From: Pasteurellaceae bacterium RH1A
Lineage (GTDB): Bacteria; Pseudomonadota; Gammaproteobacteria; Enterobacterales; Pasteurellaceae
DNA: 64,000 nucleotides
Reading direction: 5' to 3'
NCBI GenBank assembly: GCA_012221805.1
Contig: CP015195.1
Location: forward strand, 1,783,771 to 1,847,770
The notes under the pieces were generated by a model, which did no database searches, was not told where the DNA came from, and saw nothing but the letters and a program-made list of their open reading frames with translations. Shown piece after piece: positions 16,321-25,502 of this stretch. Position 1 is the stretch's first letter; every line of letters begins with the position of its first letter. The translations under genes were made by a program, and so were the position numbers.

Positions 16321-17070
16321 ATGTTAAAAATCAAACACCTAGGCTTAATCGCCAGTTTGGCTGTGGTCACAGCCTGCTCATCTTCTATCGATCCTGAAAC
16401 TGGGCAACGTGCCGACCCGCTTGAGGGCTTTAACCGGGCCATGTGGTCGGTCAATTACAATGTGCTTGACCCTTATGTCTTCAAGCCAGTCGCCACAGGC
16501 TGGAAGGAATATGTGCCAAGCCCTATCAAAACAGGCTTAACCAATGTGGCCAGCAACCTAAGCGAACCGATGAGCTTTGTCAGCCGCCTGCTTGAGGGTG
16601 AGGGGCAAAAGGCTATGGTGCATTTTAACCGCTTTTGGATCAACTCCACTTTCGGCTTAGGCGGCTTGATTGACTGGGCCAGCCAAACGCCTGATTTGAA
16701 ATTAGAAAACGGCCACCGCAGCCTGGGCGATACCCTGGGTGCTTACGGCGTGCCGACAGGCGCCTACATTATGCTGCCAGCCCTAGGCCCAACTACCCCT
16801 CGTGGCTTGGTGGGGACAGCCGGCAACTGGGCAGCCAATCAGGCCGCTGATCTACCTACAGCGGTAACCTTGGGAGCAGGGGCTGTGGATGCGATTGATA
16901 CCCGAGCCAGCCTCCTAGATCAGGAAGCCTTGCTCAAGCAGTCCCAAGACCCTTATGTGACCTTCCGTGAAGCCTACTTCCAAAACCTCAACTTCAGGGT
17001 GTCTGATGGTAAGTCTGGTGCGCCTGAAGAAGAAACCTTGTCTGAAGAAGAATTAAAAAATATCGACTAA
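16321..17070 (+). CDS. mlaA: Outer-membrane lipid asymmetry lipoprotein MlaA (VacJ)
   Basis: MlaA removes mislocalised phospholipids from the outer leaflet of the outer membrane and passes them to the Mla transport chain. The 249-residue product has a lipoprotein signal with lipobox VTAC and the family blocks DPLEGFNRAMWSVNYNVLDPY, NRFWINSTFGLGGLIDWA and LGAYGVPTGAYIMLP. The ATG at 16321 follows AGGAAATTGCTC; a longer frame from 16147 would translate the upstream repeat and is not used. No other mla genes are nearby. Confidence 0.95.
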   Translation: MLKIKHLGLIASLAVVTACSSSIDPETGQRADPLEGFNRAMWSVNYNVLDPYVFKPVATGWKEYVPSPIKTGLTNVASNLSEPMSFVSRLLEGEGQKAMVHFNRFWINSTFGLGGLIDWASQTPDLKLENGHRSLGDTLGAYGVPTGAYIMLPALGPTTPRGLVGTAGNWAANQAADLPTAVTLGAGAVDAIDTRASLLDQEALLKQSQDPYVTFREAYFQNLNFRVSDGKSGAPEEETLSEEELKNID

Positions 17071-17071
17071 C

Positions 17072-17128
17072 CGCAAGCGGTCTGTTCCTTGCAAAAATCT
17101 GCAAAAAAACAGACCGCTTGTTTTTTTA
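17072..17128 (+). terminator. Inverted uptake-signal pair acting as mlaA terminator
   Basis: AAGCGGTCTGTT and AACAGACCGCTT are perfect inverted copies, followed by a run of T. The stem is built from two copies of the uptake signal, a common arrangement at gene ends in this family. Confidence 0.75.
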
Positions 17129-17138
17129 AGGAGCAAGT

Positions 17139-17960
17139 ATGCAAGCCCAATTTATCCGCCAAGTGGCAGAAGGCATCAGCCTTGAACAGTTTAACCAAAT
17201 CCCGGTTGTCGTGGTAAAACACCGCTTTTTTGAGGCCCAGGTGGCCCTGCAAGGGGCGCAGTTGATTAAGTGGCAGCCCGCAGGCCAAGCTGATGTACTT
17301 TGGCTGAGCGAAATCGAACCCTTTGAGCTGGGCACAGCTATTCGGGGCGGAATTCCCATCTGCTACCCTTGGTTTGGCGGCGTGAAAAGCCCTGCCCACG
17401 GCTTTGCCCGTATCCAGCTTTGGGAGTTTGAGGGCTACCGTGTCAATGAACACGGCGTACTATTAACCTTCCTCTTGCAAAAAGAGGGCGAAAACGGCCC
17501 GCTTGCCAAGGTAACCTTTCAGTTCAGCGAAAATAACTGCGAGGTTTTCTTCCGCCACCTAGGCTCAGAACCGGCCCAAGCCGCCCTGCATACCTACTTC
17601 AATGTGGCTGATATTGAACAAACCCTGGTGCATGGCCTGCCAAATCCTTGCTTTAACAGCCTAACCCAACAGGAAGAAGACGTGCCTTCGCCACGGGCCA
17701 TTGCTGAAAATGTGGACTGTATCTACAAAACCCTGTCAGATGATGTGGAACAAGCCATTGAGGACAAGGGCAACCAGCGCCAAATTCTTATCAATCATCA
17801 GGAAGCCAGCGAGGTTGTCCTCTGGAACCCATGGCATAAGCCAACCAGCCAAATGAGCCAAGTGGGTTATAAGACCATGGTGTGTGTGGAAACCGCACGA
17901 ATTTCCAGCCTGATGGAGGCAGAAGAAGAATTGTATTTGGGGATTTCGCTTAAAGCCTAA
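17139..17960 (+). CDS. yeaD: D-hexose-6-phosphate mutarotase (YeaD family)
   Basis: The 273-residue protein belongs to the aldose 1-epimerase superfamily. Blocks include HRFFEAQVALQGAQLIKWQP, IRGGIPICYPWFG, and a conserved ALHTYFNVADI with the His typical of the catalytic pocket. YeaD-type enzymes interconvert the alpha and beta anomers of glucose 6-phosphate. The start has AAGGAGCAAGT upstream. It stands alone between mlaA and the glycerate operon. Confidence 0.9.
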   Translation: MQAQFIRQVAEGISLEQFNQIPVVVVKHRFFEAQVALQGAQLIKWQPAGQADVLWLSEIEPFELGTAIRGGIPICYPWFGGVKSPAHGFARIQLWEFEGYRVNEHGVLLTFLLQKEGENGPLAKVTFQFSENNCEVFFRHLGSEPAQAALHTYFNVADIEQTLVHGLPNPCFNSLTQQEEDVPSPRAIAENVDCIYKTLSDDVEQAIEDKGNQRQILINHQEASEVVLWNPWHKPTSQMSQVGYKTMVCVETARISSLMEAEEELYLGISLKA

Positions 17961-17970
17961 ATTAGGCCGT

Positions 17971-18040
17971 GATGGCGCTAGCCTCTAGGCTAGTGCCGTT
18001 TTGATGGCTACCCAGCACCAGCCTGGAGGCTGGCGCTATC
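17971..18040. repeat. Double-hairpin repeat, family B (copy 2)
   Basis: GATGGCGCTAGCCTCTAGGC starts a palindrome, then CACCAGCCTGGAGGCTGGCG and CTATC close the second arm. It lies between the convergent yeaD and glycerate kinase genes. Confidence 0.8.
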
Positions 18041-18060
18041 AAAGGCTATCAAAGAGATGT

Positions 18061-19197
18061 TCAACACTTAGCCAACCGATAAAGCCTAGCAATATTTTGG
18101 GCAGTGGAAATCAGGTTTTCCCTGCCCATTTTCAAGGTATCTTCCAAGGAATGCAGGTGGCGAATAATGGGGAAAACGGCATCAATGCCCTTGTCGTACA
18201 CCACCTCATAATCCTCTTTTAGGCAACCTACCACGGCCACCACGGGTTTGCCAAATAACTTGGCGGCTTGTGCCACGCCCACAGGGGTTTTGCCCGAGGC
18301 CGTTTGGCTGTCCATGCGGCCCTCGCCTGTAATGACCAAGTCGGCCTTTGCAACAATTTCCATTAATTTGACCGCTTGTATGACAATCTCCACCCCAGGC
18401 TTAAGTTGGACTTGAGGCAGGAGCAGCAAGCCCCCGCCCATACCACCTGCCGCCCCACTGCCGGCCACCTCTCGAATGGCCAGGCCAAGCTGGGCTTCCA
18501 CTACTTGGGAAAAATGATAGAGGGCTTGGTCTAGCTGCTCAACCATCTCCTCACTCGCCCCTTTTTGCGGGCCGAATACCGCCGAAGCCCCCTGTGGGCC
18601 ACACAGGGGATTGTCCACATCGCAGGCTACTTCAAATTCTACTTGGGCCAATCTTGCATCCAGGCCGCTTAAATCCAGGCTTTGAATTTGGCTAAGGGCC
18701 TGGCCGCCTGGGCCGATATCTTGGCCTTGGGCATCTAAAAACCGTGCGCCCAAGGCTTGTAGCATACCAACCCCTCCATCATTGGTAGCACTGCCCCCAA
18801 TGCCAAGCAGGCATTTTTTCACGCCTAAATCTAGGGCGGCTTGAATCAACTGGCCCGTGCCAAAACTGGTGGTCTTAAGCGGGTTTCGCTCTGCCATGGG
18901 CACCAAGTGCAGGCCTGAAGCGGCTGCCATTTCGATAATGGCTGTTTGGCCATCCCCGCTTAAGCCAAAGCTGGCCAGGGTTTTGTTGCCCAGGGGAGCC
19001 GTTACCTCCACCTCAATCAACCGGCCGCCCGTGGCATCCACCAAGGACTGCACCGTCCCCTCTCCCCCATCAGCCATGGGCACCTTAATACATTCAGCCT
19101 CTGGCAGAACCTTTTTAATCCCCTCCTCAAGCGCGCTGGCCACCTCAAGGGCAGTCAGGCTTTCTTTAAAACTATCTGGGGCAATAACAATCTTCAT
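18061..19197 (-). CDS. glxK: Glycerate kinase (GlxK/GarK family)
   Basis: It phosphorylates D-glycerate to 2-phosphoglycerate. The 378-residue product starts MKIVIAPDSFKESLTALEVA, the family signature. It also contains PMADGGEGTVQSLVDATGG, LGIGGSATNDGGVGMLQALG and the GSGAAGGMGGG glycine-rich segment. Length is normal. It lies 9 nt after the GntP-type permease, so the pair probably imports and uses glycerate as a carbon source. Confidence 0.95.
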   Translation of the reverse strand: MKIVIAPDSFKESLTALEVASALEEGIKKVLPEAECIKVPMADGGEGTVQSLVDATGGRLIEVEVTAPLGNKTLASFGLSGDGQTAIIEMAAASGLHLVPMAERNPLKTTSFGTGQLIQAALDLGVKKCLLGIGGSATNDGGVGMLQALGARFLDAQGQDIGPGGQALSQIQSLDLSGLDARLAQVEFEVACDVDNPLCGPQGASAVFGPQKGASEEMVEQLDQALYHFSQVVEAQLGLAIREVAGSGAAGGMGGGLLLLPQVQLKPGVEIVIQAVKLMEIVAKADLVITGEGRMDSQTASGKTPVGVAQAAKLFGKPVVAVVGCLKEDYEVVYDKGIDAVFPIIRHLHSLEDTLKMGRENLISTAQNIARLYRLAKC

Positions 19198-19206
19198 CTT
19201 ATCTCC

Positions 19207-20583
19207 TTAGAGTAGAACAAGGGAAAGCAGGTAAACCGTGATAATACCCGTTACGCCCATAATAAAAGTCAGGGCGGTTTGGGTACGATAGCCCTGTTGT
19301 GGGCTGAGCTTGGTGAAATTGGTGACCACCCAGAAGTAGCTATCATTGGCATGGGACACACACATGGCCCCCGCAGCAATGGCCATAACCGTTAAGGCGG
19401 CGGCTATTTCAGAGGTCAGGCCTAGGGCAGCCATCAAGGAATCACTGGCATTAAACATGCCCATAATGGCTGCTGTGGTAATCATGGCCACGGTTGAGCT
19501 GCCTTGAGCCGTTTTGAGAATAGCGGAAATCAGGAAGGGGAAGAAAATACCAGCAGCACTGATAACATGGGCATTTTGCTTGATGTATTCCACAAAGCCT
19601 GCCTCTGTAATAACCTTACCCAGCACGCCGCCCGCTGCGGTAATAAATAGAATCGGGCCAACAATTTTCAGGGTTTCGTTAGTAAGGCTATCAAACTCTG
19701 CCATTTTTTGGCTGCTTACCAAGAGGAGTACAGCAAAAATCACCCCAATCGCCAAGGCAATAATGGGGTTACCCAAGAATAAAATCAGTTGCGCAAATCC
19801 GCCGGTTAGGCCCAAGATCTTGGCAATCGACCCCAGGGCCATAAGCAAAATCGGGCTAACAATCGGGGCAAGGCTGAGAAAGCCGCTTGGCAGTTTGCCA
19901 TAATGCTTAAGCAGTTCATCATAACCTTGTGCAATCAGCGGATCAGTTCCCTCATCATTAACGGCGACCTTCTTGCCGATATATTTAGCAAAGGCATAGC
20001 TGGCCAAGAGAACAGGAATAGAGACCACAAAACCGATGCCAATCACCAAAAGCAGATTATGGCCCAAGCCCAAACCGCCAGCTACGGCAATCGGCCCTGG
20101 TGTAGGCGGAATAAAGACGTGGGAGGCATAAAGGCCTGCACTGAGGGCGACAGACATGCCCACGGCATTGGCAGCAATTTTCTTGCGAATGGCTTCCCGA
20201 ATGGGGTTGAGCACCACAAAGCCACTGTCGCAAAAGACGGGAATGCCGACAACCCAGCCCATGATGAGCATGGCCAGCTCAGGACGTTTTTGCCCGACAC
20301 GCTTGACCACCATATCAGCCAATTTCAAGGCAGCACCTGTTTTTTCTAGAATGGTGCCAATAATGGCCCCAAAGATAATCACAATCCCGATACTTTTAAA
20401 GATACCACTAAAACCCTCACCCAAGATGGCCGGAATCTTATTCAGATCGATACCGACCACCAAGGCCAGGGTTAAAGAAATAGACATTAGGGCAAGGAAG
20501 GGATGGACTTTAAGTTTTGCAATCATCCAAATCATCAAGGCAATGGCGATCACAAAGCAAATAATCAGACTGATACCGCTCAT
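19207..20583 (-). CDS. GntP-family permease, probably for glycerate
   Basis: This 458-residue polytopic protein has about a dozen hydrophobic segments. Typical GntP/gluconate:H+ symporter sequences include GIVIIFGAIIGTILEKTGAA, VFIPPTPGPIAVAG and SHANDSYFWVVTNFT. Because it is transcribed with glycerate kinase, I infer that glycerate or a related sugar acid is the substrate; the sequence alone does not prove this. The start follows AAAGGAGCTTCCC. Confidence 0.88.
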   Translation of the reverse strand: MSGISLIICFVIAIALMIWMIAKLKVHPFLALMSISLTLALVVGIDLNKIPAILGEGFSGIFKSIGIVIIFGAIIGTILEKTGAALKLADMVVKRVGQKRPELAMLIMGWVVGIPVFCDSGFVVLNPIREAIRKKIAANAVGMSVALSAGLYASHVFIPPTPGPIAVAGGLGLGHNLLLVIGIGFVVSIPVLLASYAFAKYIGKKVAVNDEGTDPLIAQGYDELLKHYGKLPSGFLSLAPIVSPILLMALGSIAKILGLTGGFAQLILFLGNPIIALAIGVIFAVLLLVSSQKMAEFDSLTNETLKIVGPILFITAAGGVLGKVITEAGFVEYIKQNAHVISAAGIFFPFLISAILKTAQGSSTVAMITTAAIMGMFNASDSLMAALGLTSEIAAALTVMAIAAGAMCVSHANDSYFWVVTNFTKLSPQQGYRTQTALTFIMGVTGIITVYLLSLVLL

Positions 20584-20684
20584 GGGAAGCTCCTTTTATG
20601 GTGAGAATTGGTTGCTAATAAACCACAAAATCAGGCACACCACAAGAGGGATTTAACAAATATTTAACAAAAACAGCTAAAAAA

Positions 20685-20709
20685 ACAGCCAGCATCTGCT
20701 GGCTGTATT
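20685..20709 (-). terminator. Terminator of the TolC-type gene
   Basis: On the minus strand, ACAGCCAGCAGATGCTGGCTGT is a near-perfect stem followed by TTTTTTT. Confidence 0.85.
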
Positions 20710-20724
20710 GAAAGGCCTTGTTGC

Positions 20725-22119
20725 CTATGGACGATATTTCCCGGCCATGGCTTGGTAAACGGCGTTTTCAGCTTGGATCAGGCTGTATTTGGCCTGGAGG
20801 ACTGAAAGCTGGGAGTTTTTCTCGGTATTGACGGCGTTGATCCACTCACGGAATTCGGATACGCCCTGATCGTAGCGGTTTTTGTAGTATTGGCTGATCT
20901 TGCGGTTGTGCTCAAGGGTCTTTTGCAAGTTGGCCAGGTTGCTGCGATATTGACCGTAGGTGTAGTAGTAGGTGTCAATTTCGTTGAGGGCCGTGGTGAC
21001 TGATTGTTGGTAATTCAGTTTAGCCGTTTCATAGCTGGCTTCGCTGATTTTCACGTTCCATTTAACACGGTTCCAGTCTAGGAAAGGCAGGCTGATGCCC
21101 AGTGTGCCGCCTAATACGGTGTTTTGGCCAACGGCTTGCACACTGCTGCCACTGCCAGTCAAGTTAGCACCGATGGTCACCGTTGGGAACCAGCTTTTTT
21201 CCATGGCACTTAGGCTGTTAAAGCTGCTTTGCAGGCGGGCTAGGCTGGCCTTGACATCTGGGCGGTTGGCAATGGTTGAAACTGGCACATTGAGGTTCAC
21301 ACCTTGTACTTTAACCTTAGACAGGCTGGCAGAATTGATAGCAAGCGGGTCATTTGGGCCTAAATTTAGCAAATTACGCAGGGTTTGCTCGGTTGTTTTT
21401 TGGCTAGAACGGAGGCTGATTAAGGTATTCTTGGCCGTTAAGACAGCTTGGTTGGCCTGTTCTACACTTAAACCATCAATGGCGCCGGCCTTGAGTTTGT
21501 TGTTGAGAATGCCTTGAATTTGCTCATAGTAGCGAATACTTTGCTGGGTCACGGCAATGGCTTCTTTGAGGTAGGCTAGGTTGTAATAGGCATTGATGGT
21601 GGAGTTGATCAAGGCTAAACGAGCCGCCGCTAAATCTTCTTGGCTGGCCTTGTGGGTCCACTCGGCAGCGGAGGCCGTATCGGCTAAACGCTTCCAGAGA
21701 TCGATGGTGTAGCTGACATTGAGGCCTAGGCTATTGGTGCGGGTGGAGGTGCCAGTTGAAACGGCATTGTGGCTTGGGTCGCCCACGCCTTTGGAAAGGC
21801 CGGCCGAGCCTGAACCACTAAAACCTGGCACTAAATCTGCCCCAACTAGGTTGGCATTATAAAGGGCTTGATTAACGCTGATAGCGGCCTTGGCTAAATC
21901 TACGTTATTGCGAAGGGCCATTTCTACTAGGCGGTTGAGTTCACGGTCGTTATAGCCCTGCCACCATTGTTCGTTGATTTGGTATTGGCTGGTCAGGTCT
22001 TGGTATTGTTGGTAGTCCTGTTGGGCTTGTTCAAGCGAGCCATCTTGGCTCATTCTATTGGCACAGCCTGTAATGGCCAGGCCCAATAAGACCGTAAGGG
22101 TGATTTTTGAAAGTTGCAT
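20725..22119 (-). CDS. TolC-family outer-membrane efflux lipoprotein
   Basis: The 464-residue product has a lipoprotein signal (MQLSKITLTVLLGLAITGCAN, Cys at residue 19) and two OEP-type repeats rich in long helices, for example EMALRNNVDLAKAAISVNQA, YTIDLWKRLADTASAAEWT and the mirrored second half. It resembles OprM/CusC/TdeA outer-membrane channels that pair with inner-membrane drug or toxin exporters. No membrane-fusion protein or pump gene is adjacent, so it probably serves pumps encoded elsewhere. In related species the single TolC-like protein of this kind (TdeA) exports toxin and drugs; equivalence is inferred. Confidence 0.88.
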   Translation of the reverse strand: MQLSKITLTVLLGLAITGCANRMSQDGSLEQAQQDYQQYQDLTSQYQINEQWWQGYNDRELNRLVEMALRNNVDLAKAAISVNQALYNANLVGADLVPGFSGSGSAGLSKGVGDPSHNAVSTGTSTRTNSLGLNVSYTIDLWKRLADTASAAEWTHKASQEDLAAARLALINSTINAYYNLAYLKEAIAVTQQSIRYYEQIQGILNNKLKAGAIDGLSVEQANQAVLTAKNTLISLRSSQKTTEQTLRNLLNLGPNDPLAINSASLSKVKVQGVNLNVPVSTIANRPDVKASLARLQSSFNSLSAMEKSWFPTVTIGANLTGSGSSVQAVGQNTVLGGTLGISLPFLDWNRVKWNVKISEASYETAKLNYQQSVTTALNEIDTYYYTYGQYRSNLANLQKTLEHNRKISQYYKNRYDQGVSEFREWINAVNTEKNSQLSVLQAKYSLIQAENAVYQAMAGKYRP

Positions 22120-22257
22120 GCTGCTTTCCTTGGTAGAGAGAAAAATTTAGGGCGTATTCTAACCAAATACACCCTAATTCGCTAGGTTGGAAATGAACGA
22201 TCATTCATTTTTTACAATAATTTAAATTCAGTAAAGGCTGAACACAGAAAGCCATGT

Positions 22258-22608
22258 CCTAGGGTAACGAGTTACCCTAGGTTAAATATAAACTTGCCCC
22301 TTTGGGGCAAAGAGTAACCACTCTCCCACAAAGCAGAACTGTGCAGTTATTATTTTAACTCCCTCCCCCGCTTGCGGGGAGGGCTGGGGTGGGGGATTGA
22401 GCGAAGCTCAAGATACAAGCGGGACAAAATCTAGGAATATTTGCAAATTTTGTGAAAATTTATAGCACTTTGCCTTTCGGCAAATCCCCCCACCCTAACC
22501 CTCCCCCGTAAACGGGGGAGGGGATCTTTCTCCTTCACGAGAACTTGGTAGTTCTGCTTCCCCAAAGGGGAATGTTTATGTTTAACCGTGGGTAAAAATT
22601 ACCCACGG
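22258..22608. repeat. Nested palindromic element of about 350 bp
   Basis: The gap between the TolC-type gene and lpxB has no gene. The element begins with the palindrome CCTAGGGTAAC-GA-GTTACCCTAGG and ends with CCGTGGGTAA-AAA-TTACCCACGG. Inside, GGTTAAATATAAACTTGCCC with CTTTGGGG is mirrored by the complement at 22566-22585, and further in CCCTCCCCCGCTTGCGGGGA faces CCTCCCCCGTAAACGGGGGA. The whole is thus one long interrupted inverted repeat. Its right end overlaps the last 10 nt of lpxB. Confidence 0.75.
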
Positions 22609-23762
22609 CCAAGGTTCAACACATCCACCACCGCTTGAGCCGCCTGTTCGTCTGCCCCGCATTGAATTTGCTGGTGCAGATCCTTAAAGCGAGCCTTGAG
22701 CTGGGCCTTTTGGGCTAGATCGTCTGGCTTGTTAGACAAGAAAGGCAGGAGGTGGGCCGCCAGGTTTTCAGGGTTGCAATCCTCCTGCACCAATTCCGCC
22801 ACCAAGCCTTGCTGTGCCAGCAGGTTGGGCAGGGAAATATAATCAGTTTTAACCAATTTTTTAGCCAGCCAATAGGTCAGCGGTTTCATCTTATAGCCCA
22901 CCACCATAGGCGATTTGCAGAGCATGGCCTCCAAGGCTGCTGTGCCTGAGGCCAGTAAGGTGGCTTCGGCTGCCATCATGGCGGCCCGAGCCTTGCCATC
23001 TAAGATCTTCACCTCTAAATCAGGAGCAACCTGGGCCTTGATGGCCTCAAATTGCTCAACCCGTTTTTGATTGACCAGGGGCACCAAAAATACCAAATCA
23101 GGATGTTGAACCTTGAGGAGCTGGGCGGTTTTGAGAAAAGGCTCGGTTAAAAAGCCTACCTCACTGCCACGGCTGCCGACCAAAATGGCCAGATAGCGTT
23201 TGGCAGGATCGAGACCTAGGCTTTGGCAGGCTTCTTCTCGGCTAGGCTCAAGGGCAATGGCATCAGCCATGGTGTGGCCAATAAAGCGGCAAGGGACATT
23301 GAAGCGGTCGTAAAAGGCCTTTTCAAAGGGCAGGAAGGCCAGCACCAGATTGGTGGCACGGGCAATCTTATGTACTCGATTTTGCCGCCAGGCCCAAACA
23401 GAGGGGCTAACATAGTGAATGGTTTTGATGCCTTGGGCCTTGAGTTTTTCCTCTACGCCCAGGTTAAAATCTGGAGCATCAATGCCGATAAAAACATCAG
23501 GCTTGAGGGCCAACATGGTGTCAATCACCTGCTTGCGGCGTTTGAGCAGGCGGGGCAGGTGCTTGACCACCTCGGCCAAGCCCATAACAGACAGCTCTTC
23601 CATATCAAAGAGGCTTTCACAGCCCTCGGCCAACATACGGGGGCCTGCCACGCCGATAAAACGGGCATGAGGGTAATGCCTTTTCAAGGCCTTGATAAGG
23701 CCAGCGCCCAAAATATCACCTGAAATTTCACCTGCCACCAGGGCAATAACTGGGTTCTGCAT
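22599..23762 (-). CDS. lpxB: Lipid-A-disaccharide synthase LpxB
   Basis: LpxB joins UDP-diacylglucosamine to lipid X in lipid A synthesis, at the inner membrane surface. The 387-residue product has normal length and the family blocks [62 protein letters not shown] and [21 protein letters not shown]. It ends NLGRG, where the codons fall inside the palindrome end. A small DUF5363 gene lies 2 nt upstream in the same transcript. Confidence 0.97.
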   Translation of the reverse strand: MQNPVIALVAGEISGDILGAGLIKALKRHYPHARFIGVAGPRMLAEGCESLFDMEELSVMGLAEVVKHLPRLLKRRKQVIDTMLALKPDVFIGIDAPDFNLGVEEKLKAQGIKTIHYVSPSVWAWRQNRVHKIARATNLVLAFLPFEKAFYDRFNVPCRFIGHTMADAIALEPSREEACQSLGLDPAKRYLAILVGSRGSEVGFLTEPFLKTAQLLKVQHPDLVFLVPLVNQKRVEQFEAIKAQVAPDLEVKILDGKARAAMMAAEATLLASGTAALEAMLCKSPMVVGYKMKPLTYWLAKKLVKTDYISLPNLLAQQGLVAELVQEDCNPENLAAHLLPFLSNKPDDLAQKAQLKARFKDLHQQIQCGADEQAAQAVVDVLNLGRG

Positions 23763-23764
23763 GG

Positions 23765-23929
23765 TTATTTGCTCTCGCCTTGTAGTTGGTTTTCTTCAGG
23801 GGTCTTATCTTCATCGAACTTAACCACTGGCACGCAGCCTCGGCAGCCGCCCTGCTCTACGCCTAGGTCTTTGCATAGGTCGTCGTATTTTTCCAGCATT
23901 TTTTTAAACCAGCTTTTTTCTTCTGCCAT
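23765..23929 (-). CDS. DUF5363 family small protein
   Basis: This 54-residue protein starts [20 protein letters not shown] and has [19 protein letters not shown]. The pattern of Cys spaced as CRGC near VPVVKF is characteristic of a small Pasteurellaceae family of unknown function (DUF5363). It lies 2 nt before lpxB. There is no signal peptide or membrane segment. Recognition is from memory of the family, so moderate confidence. Confidence 0.75.
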   Translation of the reverse strand: MAEEKSWFKKMLEKYDDLCKDLGVEQGGCRGCVPVVKFDEDKTPEENQLQGESK

Positions 23930-24058
23930 TCTTTACCTCGCTTACAAGCGGTTGGAATTTGCAAAAAAGCTGCAAAATATGACCGCTTGTTATCTAGACT
24001 TATCTAGACTTAAAACGGTGCGGTACAGTTCGACAAGCTCACTGACCGAACCTTAGAA
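23930..24058. other. Intergenic: inverted uptake signals and a TGAGCTTGTCGAAC-type repeat
   Basis: ACAAGCGG (inverted, near 23943) and ACCGCTTGT (near 23981) bracket TGCAAA-rich sequence and could form a yajQ terminator. GTTCGACAAGCTCACTGACCG at 24027 onwards is related to the arms of the repeat at 26547-26632. Confidence 0.5.
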
Positions 24059-24550
24059 TTAATCTCGGAAATTATTAAACTGGAAAGGCTGGCCGAGTTC
24101 TGCCCCTTTGACCAGCTGAATCACACTTTGTAGATCATCACGGGATTTACCCGTTACTCGAACCTGATCCCCCTGGATCTGGGTTTGCACCTTGAGCTTG
24201 GAGTCCTTGATCAATTTAGTGATCTTCTTGGCCATGTCGGTTTCAATCCCCTGTTTGACCTTAACTTCCTTGCTGTAGAGCTTGCCGTGGTGTTCGTAGT
24301 TATCAGGAATATCCAGCGAGTTAGATTCGATACTACGCTTGATCATGGCATTGCGTAGGATGTCAATAAGCTGCTCCAACTGAAAGTCAGATTCTGTGGT
24401 CAGCTTGATGGTTTCCTTGCTTTCGTTGAGTTCAATTTCAGCATGAACATTGCGGAAATCGTAGCGGTTAGTTAGGTCACGGTTGGCGTTTTCCACCGCA
24501 TTACGCACCTCGTGCATGGTCACTTCTGAAACAATATCAAATGATGGCAT
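24059..24550 (-). CDS. yajQ: YajQ family nucleotide-binding protein
   Basis: This 163-residue product begins [20 protein letters not shown] and has the family segments [15 protein letters not shown] and [20 protein letters not shown]. YajQ proteins have two ferredoxin-like folds; some bind cyclic di-GMP, others RNA or nucleotides, and the ligand in Pasteurellaceae is not established. I chose ATG 24548-24550 (AGAGG upstream) over a TTG two codons earlier. It lies 12 nt downstream of serB in the same direction. Confidence 0.92.
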   Translation of the reverse strand: MPSFDIVSEVTMHEVRNAVENANRDLTNRYDFRNVHAEIELNESKETIKLTTESDFQLEQLIDILRNAMIKRSIESNSLDIPDNYEHHGKLYSKEVKVKQGIETDMAKKITKLIKDSKLKVQTQIQGDQVRVTGKSRDDLQSVIQLVKGAELGQPFQFNNFRD

Positions 24551-24562
24551 GATCAAATCCTC

Positions 24563-25423
24563 TTATGCTTGGTTAAAAAGAGCCTTGGCATGGAGTAAGA
24601 CCACCAAGGCGGTTAAGTCGCCAAAGTTTACCACAAATTTGGCCTCTTCTTGCACTTTTGGTTTGGCATGGAGGGCAAGGCCTAAGCTGGCGGTTTTAAG
24701 CATGGGCAGATCGTTGGCTCCATCGCCCACAGCCACCCATTGGGTTTGTGGAATAGCGAATCTTTGCCCCAAGGCCTCTAAGGTTTCGGCCTTATATTGA
24801 GCATCAACCACACGGTCTAAGACTTGGCCGGTTAATTTGCCGTCCACAATTTCTAGCTGGTTAGACACGGCAAAATCCAGGCCATAGGTGTCTTTTAGGT
24901 AGTCGGCAAAATAGTCAAAACCGCCCGAGGCAATGGCCAGCTTCCAGCCTGCTTGCTTGAGGGTTTTAACCATGTCTTCAAACCCTTCCATAAGCGGTAG
25001 ATTTTCCCGTACTTCTTGTAAAATGCTTTCAGGAGCGCCTTGGAGGGTGCCCACCCGCTTGCGTAGGCTTTGTTCAAAATCCAGCTCCCCCCGCATGGCA
25101 CTGGCCGTGATGGCAGACACCACCTGGCCTGTGCCGGCCAGCTTGGCGATTTCATCAATGCACTCAATTTTAATGGCGGTGGAGTCCATATCCATGAGCA
25201 GAAGGCCAGGCTGGGCCAGGTTGGGGGTGATGTTGAGATGGGCCACATCACAGCCTAGCTGCTGGGCAACCTCTCGCAGATTCTCCGCCTGACTTTCAAA
25301 AAAGGCCAGTCGGTAGCCCAAGTATTGGGCCTGTTTGAGCAGGTGAGAGCTGGTCTTTTGGGCAAATTGTTCAATATGGGCCTGGCTAAGATGCTTGGCG
25401 TAAAGAAAGATGATGTTTTGCAT
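24563..25423 (-). CDS. serB: Phosphoserine phosphatase SerB
   Basis: SerB performs the last step of serine synthesis. The 286-residue HAD enzyme has the nucleophile motif DMDST at 78-82, then IASGGFDYF (motif II Ser) and VGDGANDLPML (metal-binding motif III/IV). The N-terminal region is shorter than in E. coli SerB, which is usual for this family branch. It diverges from ytjB, as in E. coli. An uptake signal lies between the two genes. Confidence 0.96.
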   Translation of the reverse strand: MQNIIFLYAKHLSQAHIEQFAQKTSSHLLKQAQYLGYRLAFFESQAENLREVAQQLGCDVAHLNITPNLAQPGLLLMDMDSTAIKIECIDEIAKLAGTGQVVSAITASAMRGELDFEQSLRKRVGTLQGAPESILQEVRENLPLMEGFEDMVKTLKQAGWKLAIASGGFDYFADYLKDTYGLDFAVSNQLEIVDGKLTGQVLDRVVDAQYKAETLEALGQRFAIPQTQWVAVGDGANDLPMLKTASLGLALHAKPKVQEEAKFVVNFGDLTALVVLLHAKALFNQA

Positions 25424-25502
25424 GGTTTGTCCTGATTTGTAAAATTTTGCGGATATTTTACCGCTTGTAGGCTACAATAGCACCCTTATTTGTGAGGTTT
25501 TT

